The notes below the pieces were generated by a model. It was not told where the DNA came from. It made no database searches and was given only the letters and a program-made list of their open reading frames with translations. A program made the translations under genes and the position numbers. DNA of 21,805 nucleotides from a virus: IMG/VR virus record IMGVR_UViG_3300045999_005736, positions 1-21,805 of that record. The stretch is one strand, 5' to 3'. The first letter of the stretch is position 1; each line of letters starts with the position of its first letter. Shown here one piece after another: positions 5,653 through 12,250 of this stretch.

Positions 5653-6399
5653 TTATTTTTGATGCATCAATTGATAAGTTAACAATTTGGGTTTTGCGTC
5701 CGCGTTTTCCTTCAACCAAAGCCGGTGAACACATTGGAACAAATCAAAATCGTCCGTTGCTTCAATATTGGTTTTGGTTATCAATTGCCATCCTTTGCCC
5801 TGAATGGAATCTTTTTTGCCGTCAGTCCGGGTTTTTGCATTTAGCCACAATATCGCAACGCCATCGGTTTGGGTAAATAATCTATTCGCCGCCAATAATT
5901 CCCGATATGCCGCCAATTGGAGCCAGTACGAATTGGCAATCATGTTTGATGTTTTGATGTCCAAAATGAACCGTTTGCCGTTGATGTCAATTACCCGGTC
6001 AATCGTTCCGGCATATCCCAACGATTCGTTGACGATGTTTTGTTCTATCAACAAATTTTCGGGTTTGTAACGCGTGGCAAATTCAACATACCTTTCAAAC
6101 ATCGCCCATTCCTCCAATGAATACGCCGGGCGTCCGTTTTCATCCAACAAATGGCATTCGTGGCCGTTGTCAAAGCGTTCGGTCAGTTCATGCACGTTTG
6201 AACCCCTGCGACCTGCCATGTCGCGGATTTCGTCCGCCGCTGCGCCTTTTTCTTTGAACCATTGGAGCAATGCGTAAGGTTTCGGGTAGGCTTCCAAAAT
6301 AGTGGTGACGGATGGCACCCATCCACCGGATTCGGACTGATAAAATCGTCCGTCACTAAATGTGAATTGGTTTTTTTCGGTTTTGATTACGTTTAGCAT
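5653..6399 (-). CDS. PD-(D/E)XK nuclease (RecB/Cas4-like exonuclease family)
   Basis: The 248-residue protein shows the nuclease core motifs in order: RRGSNVHELTERF (64-76) with the conserved His at 70, GYAGTIDRVIDI (128-139) with the metal-binding Asp at 134, FILDIKTS (144-151) giving the D-x-K pair (D147, K149), and QLAAYREL (161-168) as the RecB-family Q-x-x-x-Y motif. This is the standard layout of PD-(D/E)XK exonucleases found in phage recombination systems, which resect double-stranded DNA ends. Its neighbours, an SSB candidate upstream and an SF2 helicase downstream, support a recombination or end-processing role. A hairpin in the 78-nt upstream gap may lower its expression relative to the SSB-like gene. 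Confidence 0.8.
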   Translation of the reverse strand: MLNVIKTEKNQFTFSDGRFYQSESGGWVPSVTTILEAYPKPYALLQWFKEKGAAADEIRDMAGRRGSNVHELTERFDNGHECHLLDENGRPAYSLEEWAMFERYVEFATRYKPENLLIEQNIVNESLGYAGTIDRVIDINGKRFILDIKTSNMIANSYWLQLAAYRELLAANRLFTQTDGVAILWLNAKTRTDGKKDSIQGKGWQLITKTNIEATDDFDLFQCVHRLWLKENADAKPKLLTYQLMHQK

Positions 6400-6440
6400 A
6401 TTTTTGTTTTTAAGTTGATTGCACTAATTTGGTAATGAAA

Positions 6441-6468
6441 CCCCGACCATTCATGGCCGGGGTTTTTT
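6441..6468. terminator. terminator/attenuator between the SSB-like and nuclease genes
   Basis: The hairpin CCCCGxCCA-TTCA-TGGxCGGGG (6441-6462, one A/C mismatch) is followed on the plus strand by TTTTTT. On the minus strand, in the direction of the operon, the following sequence is only GGGGTTTCATT, so it may attenuate rather than stop leftward transcription. It may also stop antisense transcription. Confidence 0.55.
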
Positions 6469-6476
6469 ATTGGATT
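6459..6476. repeat. 18-nt repeat, copy 2 (terminator flank)
   Basis: GGGGTTTTTTATTGGATT is identical to 2126-2143 and directly abuts the stop codon of the SSB-like gene. Confidence 0.8.
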
Positions 6477-7052
6477 TTAGAACGGGGCATCCGCCGTTTC
6501 ATCGGGTTTGATTGCTGCCAACAATGATTTGGCGTTTGCTTCCAGCCAGTCCATCATGTCGGAATCGTCCCAGGTTATTTTGCCTTTGACCTTAATTTGG
6601 CGCATTTGGGGCATTTCGCCTGGATTATCCTTTGTGAATGCAGGGGCAATTTTGTTTCCTGATTGATACAACGTGATTCCGGTGACGGTTTTGGATGAAT
6701 CGTTTTTATCCTGCATTGCCCATGGCATCAATTTAATCGGTTGCGTCAAATCCAAATTTGGGATTGCCTTTAATAAACTGGATGAATACCTGGACGAATA
6801 AGGCATGGACACGGAATAGTATTCCGACCCATCGGTAAAATGTACGGTCAATTGTTTGCCGAAATCGTTTTCCCTGGATTCAATTTTGGTCAGCATTCCA
6901 GTCAGGTCCCGGAATCGTTCTTCATGTACCAATTTGCCGGTTTTGGTCGTCCGTTGTTTGGTGCGTTCGTTCGGTTCTTTGAATTGCCGCACAATGTTGC
7001 CATCACTGATTGAGAGAAAAATTGTTTTGCTCTCATTTTTTGTTAGTGCCAT
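6477..7052 (-). CDS. candidate single-stranded DNA-binding protein
   Basis: The 191-residue protein starts MALTKNESKTIFLSISDG. It has a strand-rich core (GMLTKIESRENDFGKQLTVHFTDGSEYYSVSMPYS; VTGITLYQSGNKIAPAF) and ends in the acidic tip KPDETADAPF. Bacterial and phage SSBs share a disordered acidic tail ending in Pro-Phe (for example DDDIPF) that docks partner enzymes, so the ending here is suggestive. It is the first gene of the leftward cluster and directly behind a -7 promoter element, consistent with abundant early expression. An in-frame start at 7088 lies on the promoter itself, so the ATG at 7052 is chosen. An OB fold cannot be confirmed by eye; it could be another beta-rich replication accessory protein. 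Confidence 0.5.
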   Translation of the reverse strand: MALTKNESKTIFLSISDGNIVRQFKEPNERTKQRTTKTGKLVHEERFRDLTGMLTKIESRENDFGKQLTVHFTDGSEYYSVSMPYSSRYSSSLLKAIPNLDLTQPIKLMPWAMQDKNDSSKTVTGITLYQSGNKIAPAFTKDNPGEMPQMRQIKVKGKITWDDSDMMDWLEANAKSLLAAIKPDETADAPF

Positions 7053-7085
7053 AAAAATGTTTTTGGTGAAAAATTTATTACGTTG

Positions 7086-7093
7086 CAAAAGTA
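7086..7093 (-). promoter_or_regulatory. -7 element TACTTTTG, leftward early promoter
   Basis: The minus strand reads TACTTTTG, an exact TAnnTTTG, about 34 nt ahead of the ATG at 7052. No TTTG lies at the expected -33 distance, so the promoter is either weak or needs an activator. The sequence after it (TTGCAACGTAAT) recurs upstream of the leftward gene at 2009. Confidence 0.5.
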
Positions 7094-7140
7094 TCGGGAT
7101 ATTGCTGAAATAAAAAAAAATATTTTCGGCATTATTTATT

Positions 7141-7148
7141 TAATTTTG
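7141..7148 (+). promoter_or_regulatory. -7 element TAATTTTG, rightward early promoter
   Basis: TAATTTTG, an exact TAnnTTTG, lies 22 nt ahead of the ATG at 7170 and back-to-back with the leftward -7 element at 7086-7093. The predicted transcript start is near 7155, which rules out the in-frame upstream start at 7083. No clear -33 TTG is seen. Confidence 0.5.
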
Positions 7149-7169
7149 CCGCATAAAAAAATATTTAAT

Positions 7170-7367
7170 ATGCAAAACACACACACAAACACAACCGAAA
7201 CAACCGAATTGAAAAAACTCCGCGGTCGCCGTAGATTGCCGGAAGGTGAACGGAAAGTCGCCATCACCATTTTTGTCAAACAAAAACATTTTAACGATGT
7301 CCGCCGCGAAATCAAACAGTTGGAGGGAAAGTACAATACAATCACGGATACAACAAATGTTGATTGA
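7170..7367 (+). CDS. small basic RHH-like protein, possible regulator
   Basis: The 65-residue protein has a basic patch (LKKLRGRRRLPEGERK, 15-29), then a short strand and amphipathic helix (VAITIFVKQKHFNDVRREIKQLE, 30-52) followed by a polar tail. A strand followed by a helix of this kind resembles the first half of a ribbon-helix-helix (Arc/CopG) DNA-binding fold, but the second helix is short or missing. Position supports regulation: it is the first rightward gene next to the divergent promoters. The ATG at 7170 is chosen because the predicted promoter lies upstream of it. Its end overlaps the next gene in another frame. The regulatory role is inference. Confidence 0.6.
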   Translation: MQNTHTNTTETTELKKLRGRRRLPEGERKVAITIFVKQKHFNDVRREIKQLEGKYNTITDTTNVD

Positions 7368-7614
7368 TCAGGGATGGACCGTTGTGAAGTTGATACAAAC
7401 CAACCACAACGGGATGCCGGATTTGATGTGTTTAAAGCAGGGGAAAACATTTTTCATCGAAGTCAAAGCATTTGACGGTAAATTGTCACCCCTGCAAAAA
7501 TTCCGGCACAAACAATTAAATGCCCAGGGTTTCAATGTTTTCACAATCAATCAACTAAAAAATGTCCAATCAATCGCAATTGCTGAAAGCGGCCCAATAT
7601 TACCACCAACATAA
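7297..7614 (+). CDS. VRR-NUC domain nuclease
   Basis: The 105-residue protein matches the stand-alone VRR-NUC fold: Glu 11 in ESTIQSRIQQMLIDQGW, GMPDL (39-43) with the metal-binding Asp 42, FFIEVKAF (52-59) giving E55-x-K57, and SPLQKF (64-69). VRR-NUC proteins are PD-(D/E)XK-like nucleases, common in phages beside primase-helicase genes and thought to cut branched or structured DNA. The start is uncertain. The ATG at 7297 keeps the N-terminal Glu motif but overlaps the RHH-like gene by 71 nt; the ATG at 7357 would overlap by only 11 nt but drop that motif. The end overlaps the PrimPol gene by 53 nt. Confidence 0.8.
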   Translation: MSAAKSNSWRESTIQSRIQQMLIDQGWTVVKLIQTNHNGMPDLMCLKQGKTFFIEVKAFDGKLSPLQKFRHKQLNAQGFNVFTINQLKNVQSIAIAESGPILPPT

Positions 7615-10075
7615 AATCGCCTGTATTGCCACCAATGACAACAAACGGGCAATATTACCCTGGAAAGATTACCAAACCCGACTACCAACCACCGAAGAAA
7701 TCACCCAACAATTTGCCCATCCGAAAGCCAAAGGAATTGCCATCATTTGCGGTGCGGTTTCGGGCAATCTTGAAATTATTGATGTTGACCTAAAAAATGA
7801 TGTGTCCGGTGACCTGTTCCACCGATTGATGGACCAACTTGGCGAAATCGGCAAACGGCTTTATTGCGTTCAAACCCGGTCCGGCGGTTATCATTTAGGG
7901 TACAAATGCGAAGTGATTGACGCCAATTTGAAGTTGGCAAACCGTCCGGCAACACCGGATGAAATCGCTGCCAACCCGAATGCAAAGCAATTATGCCTGA
8001 TTGAAACCCGTGGTGAGGGTGGGTACGTCATTGCGCCACCTACCGAAGGTTACAACCGATTGTCGGAATTCCACATTCCAATCATTTCAATTGACGAACG
8101 TGAACACATCATGACGGTGTGCCGTTCATTCAATGAAATCTACATCGAAGAAAAAAGCATACCAACCAACACCAATGCGCGTAATTACGGGACAACGCCG
8201 TGGGACGACTACAATGCCAAATCGGATGTCGTTGAATTACTAACGAAACATGGATGGACCCGTGTTGAACAATCCGGGGAACGGATCCGCATGAAACGTC
8301 CAGGCACAACAACCGCCCATTCATCCGGTGATTATCACACCGGCTTAAATTTATTCAAAGTATTTACCACATCAACCCAATTTGATACCGAACGGGCATA
8401 CAAACCATTCGCCGTTTATGCCATATTGGAACACAATGGGGATTTCAGCAAAGCCGCCAAACAATTGGTTGCGGATGGGTTCGGGGAAGCCGCCGCCAAT
8501 GTCGAAAAAAAACTAAACATCAAAATCAACCAGGCATTGGCCACCGGGCGGACAAAGGATCAAATCACCGACCTTTTGATGATGGAGGATAAACGAAGCC
8601 GGGATGAGGCAAATGTTTTGATTAACAATGTCATGTCGCAACGTGGCGACACTATATTAGAATTTTGGGACACCGTGACAACAAACGCCGGAACACGGAT
8701 CACCATTTCGCGCCAACGATTTATCCAATTCCTGTACAACAACGGGTTCCATTTATTTTTTTATGACCAAAAGGTAAATGGGTTCATCATTGTCAGGCAA
8801 ATGGATGGGTTGGTGATTGAAGTGACGCCGGAAAACATCAAAAAATTTGTCAAAAATTACATTCAATCATTGCCGGAAACATTTGACATGATTACCCCGC
8901 CGGAATTGTTGGAGGTCGTTATGAAGGGAAACGAAACCTATTTTGGCAAAGGATTGATTGAATTCATGGACGCCAAACAACTGGACCTGTTGCGTGATGA
9001 TGCAAACACCGCTTATTTCACATTTACCAACGGCATCATAAAAATAACCACCGATAAAATCCAATTGCTCAAATACAACCAAATTGATGGCCGCGTTGTG
9101 TGGAAATCACAGGTCATTGATTTCAACATTGACATTGATTTTGACGTCGAAAAGGATGCCGAGTTTTACGAATTTATGGAATTGGTCGCCGGGAATGACG
9201 TGGAAAACACCATGTATTTGGTGTCAATGGTCGGCTATTTGTTGCATCAATACAAAGACCCATCCAAACCATTTGCCGTTATTTTGGCCGAGGAAACAGA
9301 GGACGAAAACAAAGGGGGTGGAACCGGGAAGGGAATTTTGGTCAAAGCATTGTCCAAATTAGCCAAAATCGAAACGGTTGACGGCAAAAATTTCAAATTG
9401 GACAAATCGTTTGCATTCCAACGTGTGGGCCTGGACACCGAAATCATTGCCATTGAGGATATGCGGAAAAATGTGGATTTTGAAGGATTTTACCCAATAA
9501 TCACGGAAGGCATCACAATTGAGAAAAAAAATAAAGATGAAATGTTCATCCCGTTTGCTGATTCCCCAAAAATCATTTTTACGACCAATTACACCATACC
9601 GTCAACCGGGGACCATGCCAAACGGCGGCAACGGGTATTTGAGTTCAGCAACTTTTTTTCAGCAACAAAATCTCCATTGGACCATTTCGGCCACCGTTTG
9701 TTTGACGACTGGGACCGGGATGAATGGAACCGGTTTTACAACCTGTTGTTTCATTGCGTCCAAATCTACCTGAAAGACGGAATAATACACAAACCGAATT
9801 CGGACAAATTGCACAGGAAACACATCCGGTTGAATTACACGGCGGATTTTTTAGATTGGTGGGATGGGTTTATTGAAACGAATATCGGTCAGCCAAACGC
9901 CGCAAAATCGCTTTACAATGAATTCCTTTTGGCTAATGATTTGGACAAAAAGGATTTTTCGTCGAAACGGTTTAAAAAGGCCTTGACCGAATCATGTGAA
10001 AAATTTGGGTATTGCATCACCGATTCCAGGGTGGGAACGGAAAAGGTGCTGCATTACACTATAAAAACGATTTGA
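7562..10075 (+). CDS. PrimPol-SF3 helicase (bifunctional primase-helicase)
   Basis: At 837 residues this is the main replication protein. The N-terminal PrimPol domain shows NLEIIDVDLKN (69-79) with the metal-binding DVD (74-76), TRSGGYHLGY (105-114) with His 111, and ETRGEGGYVIAPP (148-160). The C-terminal part, from about residue 560, is a D5/SF3-type helicase: Walker A GGGTGKG near 585, Walker B IIAIEDM near 627, motif C KIIFTTN near 670, and the AKRRQRVFEF arginine stretch. The middle holds a long linker. Such fused proteins synthesise primers and unwind DNA at the phage fork. No DNA polymerase gene is seen in the window, so the host replicase is probably used. The start overlaps the VRR-NUC gene by 53 nt. 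Confidence 0.9.
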   Translation: MSNQSQLLKAAQYYHQHKIACIATNDNKRAILPWKDYQTRLPTTEEITQQFAHPKAKGIAIICGAVSGNLEIIDVDLKNDVSGDLFHRLMDQLGEIGKRLYCVQTRSGGYHLGYKCEVIDANLKLANRPATPDEIAANPNAKQLCLIETRGEGGYVIAPPTEGYNRLSEFHIPIISIDEREHIMTVCRSFNEIYIEEKSIPTNTNARNYGTTPWDDYNAKSDVVELLTKHGWTRVEQSGERIRMKRPGTTTAHSSGDYHTGLNLFKVFTTSTQFDTERAYKPFAVYAILEHNGDFSKAAKQLVADGFGEAAANVEKKLNIKINQALATGRTKDQITDLLMMEDKRSRDEANVLINNVMSQRGDTILEFWDTVTTNAGTRITISRQRFIQFLYNNGFHLFFYDQKVNGFIIVRQMDGLVIEVTPENIKKFVKNYIQSLPETFDMITPPELLEVVMKGNETYFGKGLIEFMDAKQLDLLRDDANTAYFTFTNGIIKITTDKIQLLKYNQIDGRVVWKSQVIDFNIDIDFDVEKDAEFYEFMELVAGNDVENTMYLVSMVGYLLHQYKDPSKPFAVILAEETEDENKGGGTGKGILVKALSKLAKIETVDGKNFKLDKSFAFQRVGLDTEIIAIEDMRKNVDFEGFYPIITEGITIEKKNKDEMFIPFADSPKIIFTTNYTIPSTGDHAKRRQRVFEFSNFFSATKSPLDHFGHRLFDDWDRDEWNRFYNLLFHCVQIYLKDGIIHKPNSDKLHRKHIRLNYTADFLDWWDGFIETNIGQPNAAKSLYNEFLLANDLDKKDFSSKRFKKALTESCEKFGYCITDSRVGTEKVLHYTIKTI

Positions 10076-10076
10076 T

Positions 10077-10283
10077 ATGAAACCAAAACAACTTGACCCG
10101 CAATTGTCACTATTTCCGGAAAAAACATATACCGTCACTTATTGGGCGCATCCATTTGACGAAAATGGAATGTACATTCGGACACGGATGGAATTATTCG
10201 TGGATCGTGTCCATGAAAGGCAATTAAATACTTTTTTATCCTTTCTTTCAATAATACATTGCAAATATGTGAAATATTCATAA
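10077..10283 (+). CDS. 68-residue protein with sliding-clamp binding motif
   Basis: Starting one nucleotide after the PrimPol stop, this small protein reads MKPKQLDPQLSLFPEKTY. Residues 9-13, QLSLF, are the consensus bacterial beta-clamp (DnaN) binding pentapeptide, placed in an unstructured N-terminal arm where such motifs usually lie. The rest (YTVTYWAHPFDENGMYIRTRMELFVDRVHERQLNTFLSFL) looks like a small alpha/beta domain of unknown family. It is the last gene of the replication operon and is followed by a strong terminator. I infer that it tethers the phage primosome to the host clamp or titrates the clamp. The motif is seen; the function is not known. Confidence 0.65.
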   Translation: MKPKQLDPQLSLFPEKTYTVTYWAHPFDENGMYIRTRMELFVDRVHERQLNTFLSFLSIIHCKYVKYS

Positions 10284-10308
10284 GAAATCCGGCATAGTGG
10301 ACAATATT

Positions 10309-10344
10309 GGACAGGTTTGATTTTTCAAACTCTGTCCTTTTTTT
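10309..10344 (+). terminator. strong Rho-independent terminator of the replication operon
   Basis: GGACAG-GTTTGA (10309-10320) pairs with TCAAAC-T-CTGTCC (10325-10337) around a TTTT loop with a single bulged T, giving a 12-bp stem followed by seven T (10338-10344). Confidence 0.85.
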
Positions 10345-10374
10345 ATGCCTGATTATCAATTAGTTATCTAATTA

Positions 10375-10390
10375 GTACAGGTTGTACAGG
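10375..10390 (+). repeat. direct repeat GTACAGG x2
   Basis: GTACAGG at 10375-10381 and 10384-10390, separated by TT, in the gap upstream of the small terminase gene. Confidence 0.6.
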
Positions 10391-10417
10391 GTTCTTTATA
10401 TAATTAGGGGGGAGGGG

Positions 10418-10451
10418 GTATAAAAAGGTAAAAAGTATAAAAGGGTAAAAG
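10418..10451 (+). repeat. tandem 17-nt purine-rich repeat
   Basis: GTATAAAAAGGTAAAAA (10418-10434) is followed directly by GTATAAAAGGGTAAAAG (10435-10451), 15 of 17 positions identical. The strand from about 10405 to 10465 is almost free of C. Confidence 0.65.
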
Positions 10452-10559
10452 AATAGGAAAGGGCGTCAAATCTGTCCAATGCCGTCCATGTCACCGGTTG
10501 TGCAATAATTGATTGGGGCAATCGTTCGGTGGTTATTAGAATTATTTTAATTTTACGAC

Positions 10560-10907
10560 ATGGTCGGTGACACTAATGACAACAAAAAAAGGATGTTGGA
10601 GGCGTTAGGCCATACAATGTCCAACGTTTCCAAATCCGCAAAAATGGTCGGCATTGCCCGTAATACTCATTACGAATGGATGAAGGAAGATGAACAATAC
10701 AAAAGTGCCGTTGAAGAACTGGAAAACGAGGTATTGGATTTTGCCGAAGATTGCCTACACAATGAAATGGCCAATGGCAATGTGGCGGCAATTATCTTCA
10801 AATTAAAAACAAAGGGGAAGAAACGAGGTTACATCGAAAGGGTTGAAACCGAAATTTCCGGACCAAACGGTGGACCCATCCAAATCACCGGCATGACCAT
10901 TGAATGA
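10560..10907 (+). CDS. terS: small terminase subunit
   Basis: The 115-residue protein has an N-terminal helix-turn-helix (NVSKSAKMVGIARNTHYEWMKED, about 22-44) that would recognise the packaging site, followed by a helical oligomerisation segment (YKSAVEELENEVLDFAEDCLHNEMANG) and a polar tail. This is the standard small terminase layout (HTH, central helices, C-terminal tail contacting the ATPase). It lies directly before the large subunit with an ATGA overlap and just after the repeat-bearing gap. The family is assigned from layout and position. Confidence 0.75.
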   Translation: MVGDTNDNKKRMLEALGHTMSNVSKSAKMVGIARNTHYEWMKEDEQYKSAVEELENEVLDFAEDCLHNEMANGNVAAIIFKLKTKGKKRGYIERVETEISGPNGGPIQITGMTIE

Positions 10908-12250
10908 TGCAACTGCGTTTCAATACACATGGCAACGACAAACAAAAACAGGTGGCCCGATACTGGATTGACAACACCACCACCGACATTGTTTACGGTG
11001 GGTCTAAAGGTTCGGGCAAATCATATTTGGGCGTTTCGCTGATTTTTGGGGATGCCTTCATTTATCCAGGCACCCACTATTTCATTGCGCGGAAATCGCT
11101 TACAAACATTCGCAAATTCACAATCCCGTCCATCCATGAGGTGTTCGGCCATTGGGGGATAACCCCGGCAATGTGGAAATACAACGGACAAGATAATTAC
11201 TACGAACTGCACAACAAATCCCGCGTTTATTTATTGGATGCAAAGTACCTGCCATCCGACCCGGAATATTATCGTTTCGGTTCAATGCAAATGACCAGGG
11301 GATGGATTGAGGAAGCCGGGGAATTTGAGGAAGCCGCCAAAAACAATTTGATGGCGTCAATTGGCCGGTGGATGAATGATGAATACAAATTGCATCCGAA
11401 GTTGTTGCAAACCTGCAACCCGTCAAAAAATTACCTGTACAGGGAATATTACAAACGCCAAAAGGATGGGACATTGGAGCCGTACAAACAATTTGTCCAG
11501 GCTTTGCCGGTGGACAATCGGTTGTTGCCTGGCGAATACCTGACCAACCTGGAAAGGACATTGTCGAAAAACGAACGGGCGCGGTTGCTGCATGGTGAAT
11601 GGGAAACGGACGACGACCCATCGTCATTGATTGATTACGAAAAAATATTGGACGTTTTTACCAATACCCATGTGCCGGGTGGGACCCGTTACATCACGGC
11701 GGACATTGCCCGGTTGGGTGGTGACAAAATCGTGATCATCAAATGGGATGGGTGGCGCGGTACGGTTGAACATTATTCCCGCCAAACATTGGACGTCACA
11801 TCCACATACATCCAAACGGCGATGAGCAAAAACGAAACGGGGCGGTCCAATTGCCTGATTGATTCGGACGGTTTGGGTGGTGGCCCGGTTGATTTTTTGA
11901 AGGTCAAAGGATTCGTGAACAATGGCCGTCCGTTGCCATCACCTGACCGGCCAAACAACGATTTGCCGGAAAATTATGTGAACATAAAATCGCAATGCTA
12001 TTTCCGGTTGGCCGAACGAATCAACAAAAATGGACTATTTTTAACTTGTGAAACCGAACAGGTAAAGCAATGGATCATTGAGGAATTGGAATGTGTCCGG
12101 CAAAAAACATTGGATTCGGACATGAAAAAAGCGGTGTTGCCCAAAGACAAAGTGAAGGAAGTTTTGGGGCGGTCACCGGATTTTGCCGATGCTATTATGA
12201 TGCGCGAATACTTTGATTTGAAACCTATAAAAAACCTAACATGGGCCTGA
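10904..12250 (+). CDS. terL: terminase large subunit
   Basis: The 448-residue protein has the N-terminal packaging ATPase with Walker A GGSKGSGKS (32-40), a Walker B-like GWIEEAGEF (133-141) with the catalytic Glu, and coupling motif LLQTCNPS (168-175). It also has the C-terminal RNase H-like nuclease with acidic residues in YITADIARLGGDK (264-276), CLIDSDGLGGG (318-328) and PDFADAIMM near 430. It cuts concatemeric DNA and pumps it into the prohead through the portal. The start overlaps the small subunit stop (ATGA). A second ATG directly follows, so the start may be three bases later. The end overlaps the portal gene by 10 nt. Confidence 0.92.
   Translation: MMQLRFNTHGNDKQKQVARYWIDNTTTDIVYGGSKGSGKSYLGVSLIFGDAFIYPGTHYFIARKSLTNIRKFTIPSIHEVFGHWGITPAMWKYNGQDNYYELHNKSRVYLLDAKYLPSDPEYYRFGSMQMTRGWIEEAGEFEEAAKNNLMASIGRWMNDEYKLHPKLLQTCNPSKNYLYREYYKRQKDGTLEPYKQFVQALPVDNRLLPGEYLTNLERTLSKNERARLLHGEWETDDDPSSLIDYEKILDVFTNTHVPGGTRYITADIARLGGDKIVIIKWDGWRGTVEHYSRQTLDVTSTYIQTAMSKNETGRSNCLIDSDGLGGGPVDFLKVKGFVNNGRPLPSPDRPNNDLPENYVNIKSQCYFRLAERINKNGLFLTCETEQVKQWIIEELECVRQKTLDSDMKKAVLPKDKVKEVLGRSPDFADAIMMREYFDLKPIKNLTWA

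Larger units (their letters stand above)
10345..10559. other. gene-free region before the terminase genes (candidate packaging or origin site)
   Basis: No credible gene lies in these 215 nt. The region holds CTAATTAG (palindrome, 10368-10375), tandem GTACAGG copies (10375-10390), a G-rich run (10407-10418), a purine-rich tandem repeat (10418-10451) and CTGTCCAAT (10472-10480), the inverse of ATTGGACAG at 10306-10314. Packaging sites commonly lie next to the small terminase gene, so a pac or cos role is plausible. No exact TAnnTTTG promoter is present, so the late promoter may need a phage factor. Confidence 0.4.

Noticed and set aside
7083-7169. Extended N-terminus (start 7083) for the RHH-like gene
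   Set aside because: It would cover the divergent promoter region, and the extra residues are AT-tract translations of low quality.
10135-10359. Leftward 74-aa frame across the replication terminator
   Set aside because: It runs antisense through the clamp-motif gene and the terminator hairpin, with no support from context.
11118-11627. Leftward 169-aa frame inside the large terminase gene
   Set aside because: It is a shadow of the terminase gene, composed of atypical residues (many P, C, H), with no leftward neighbours.
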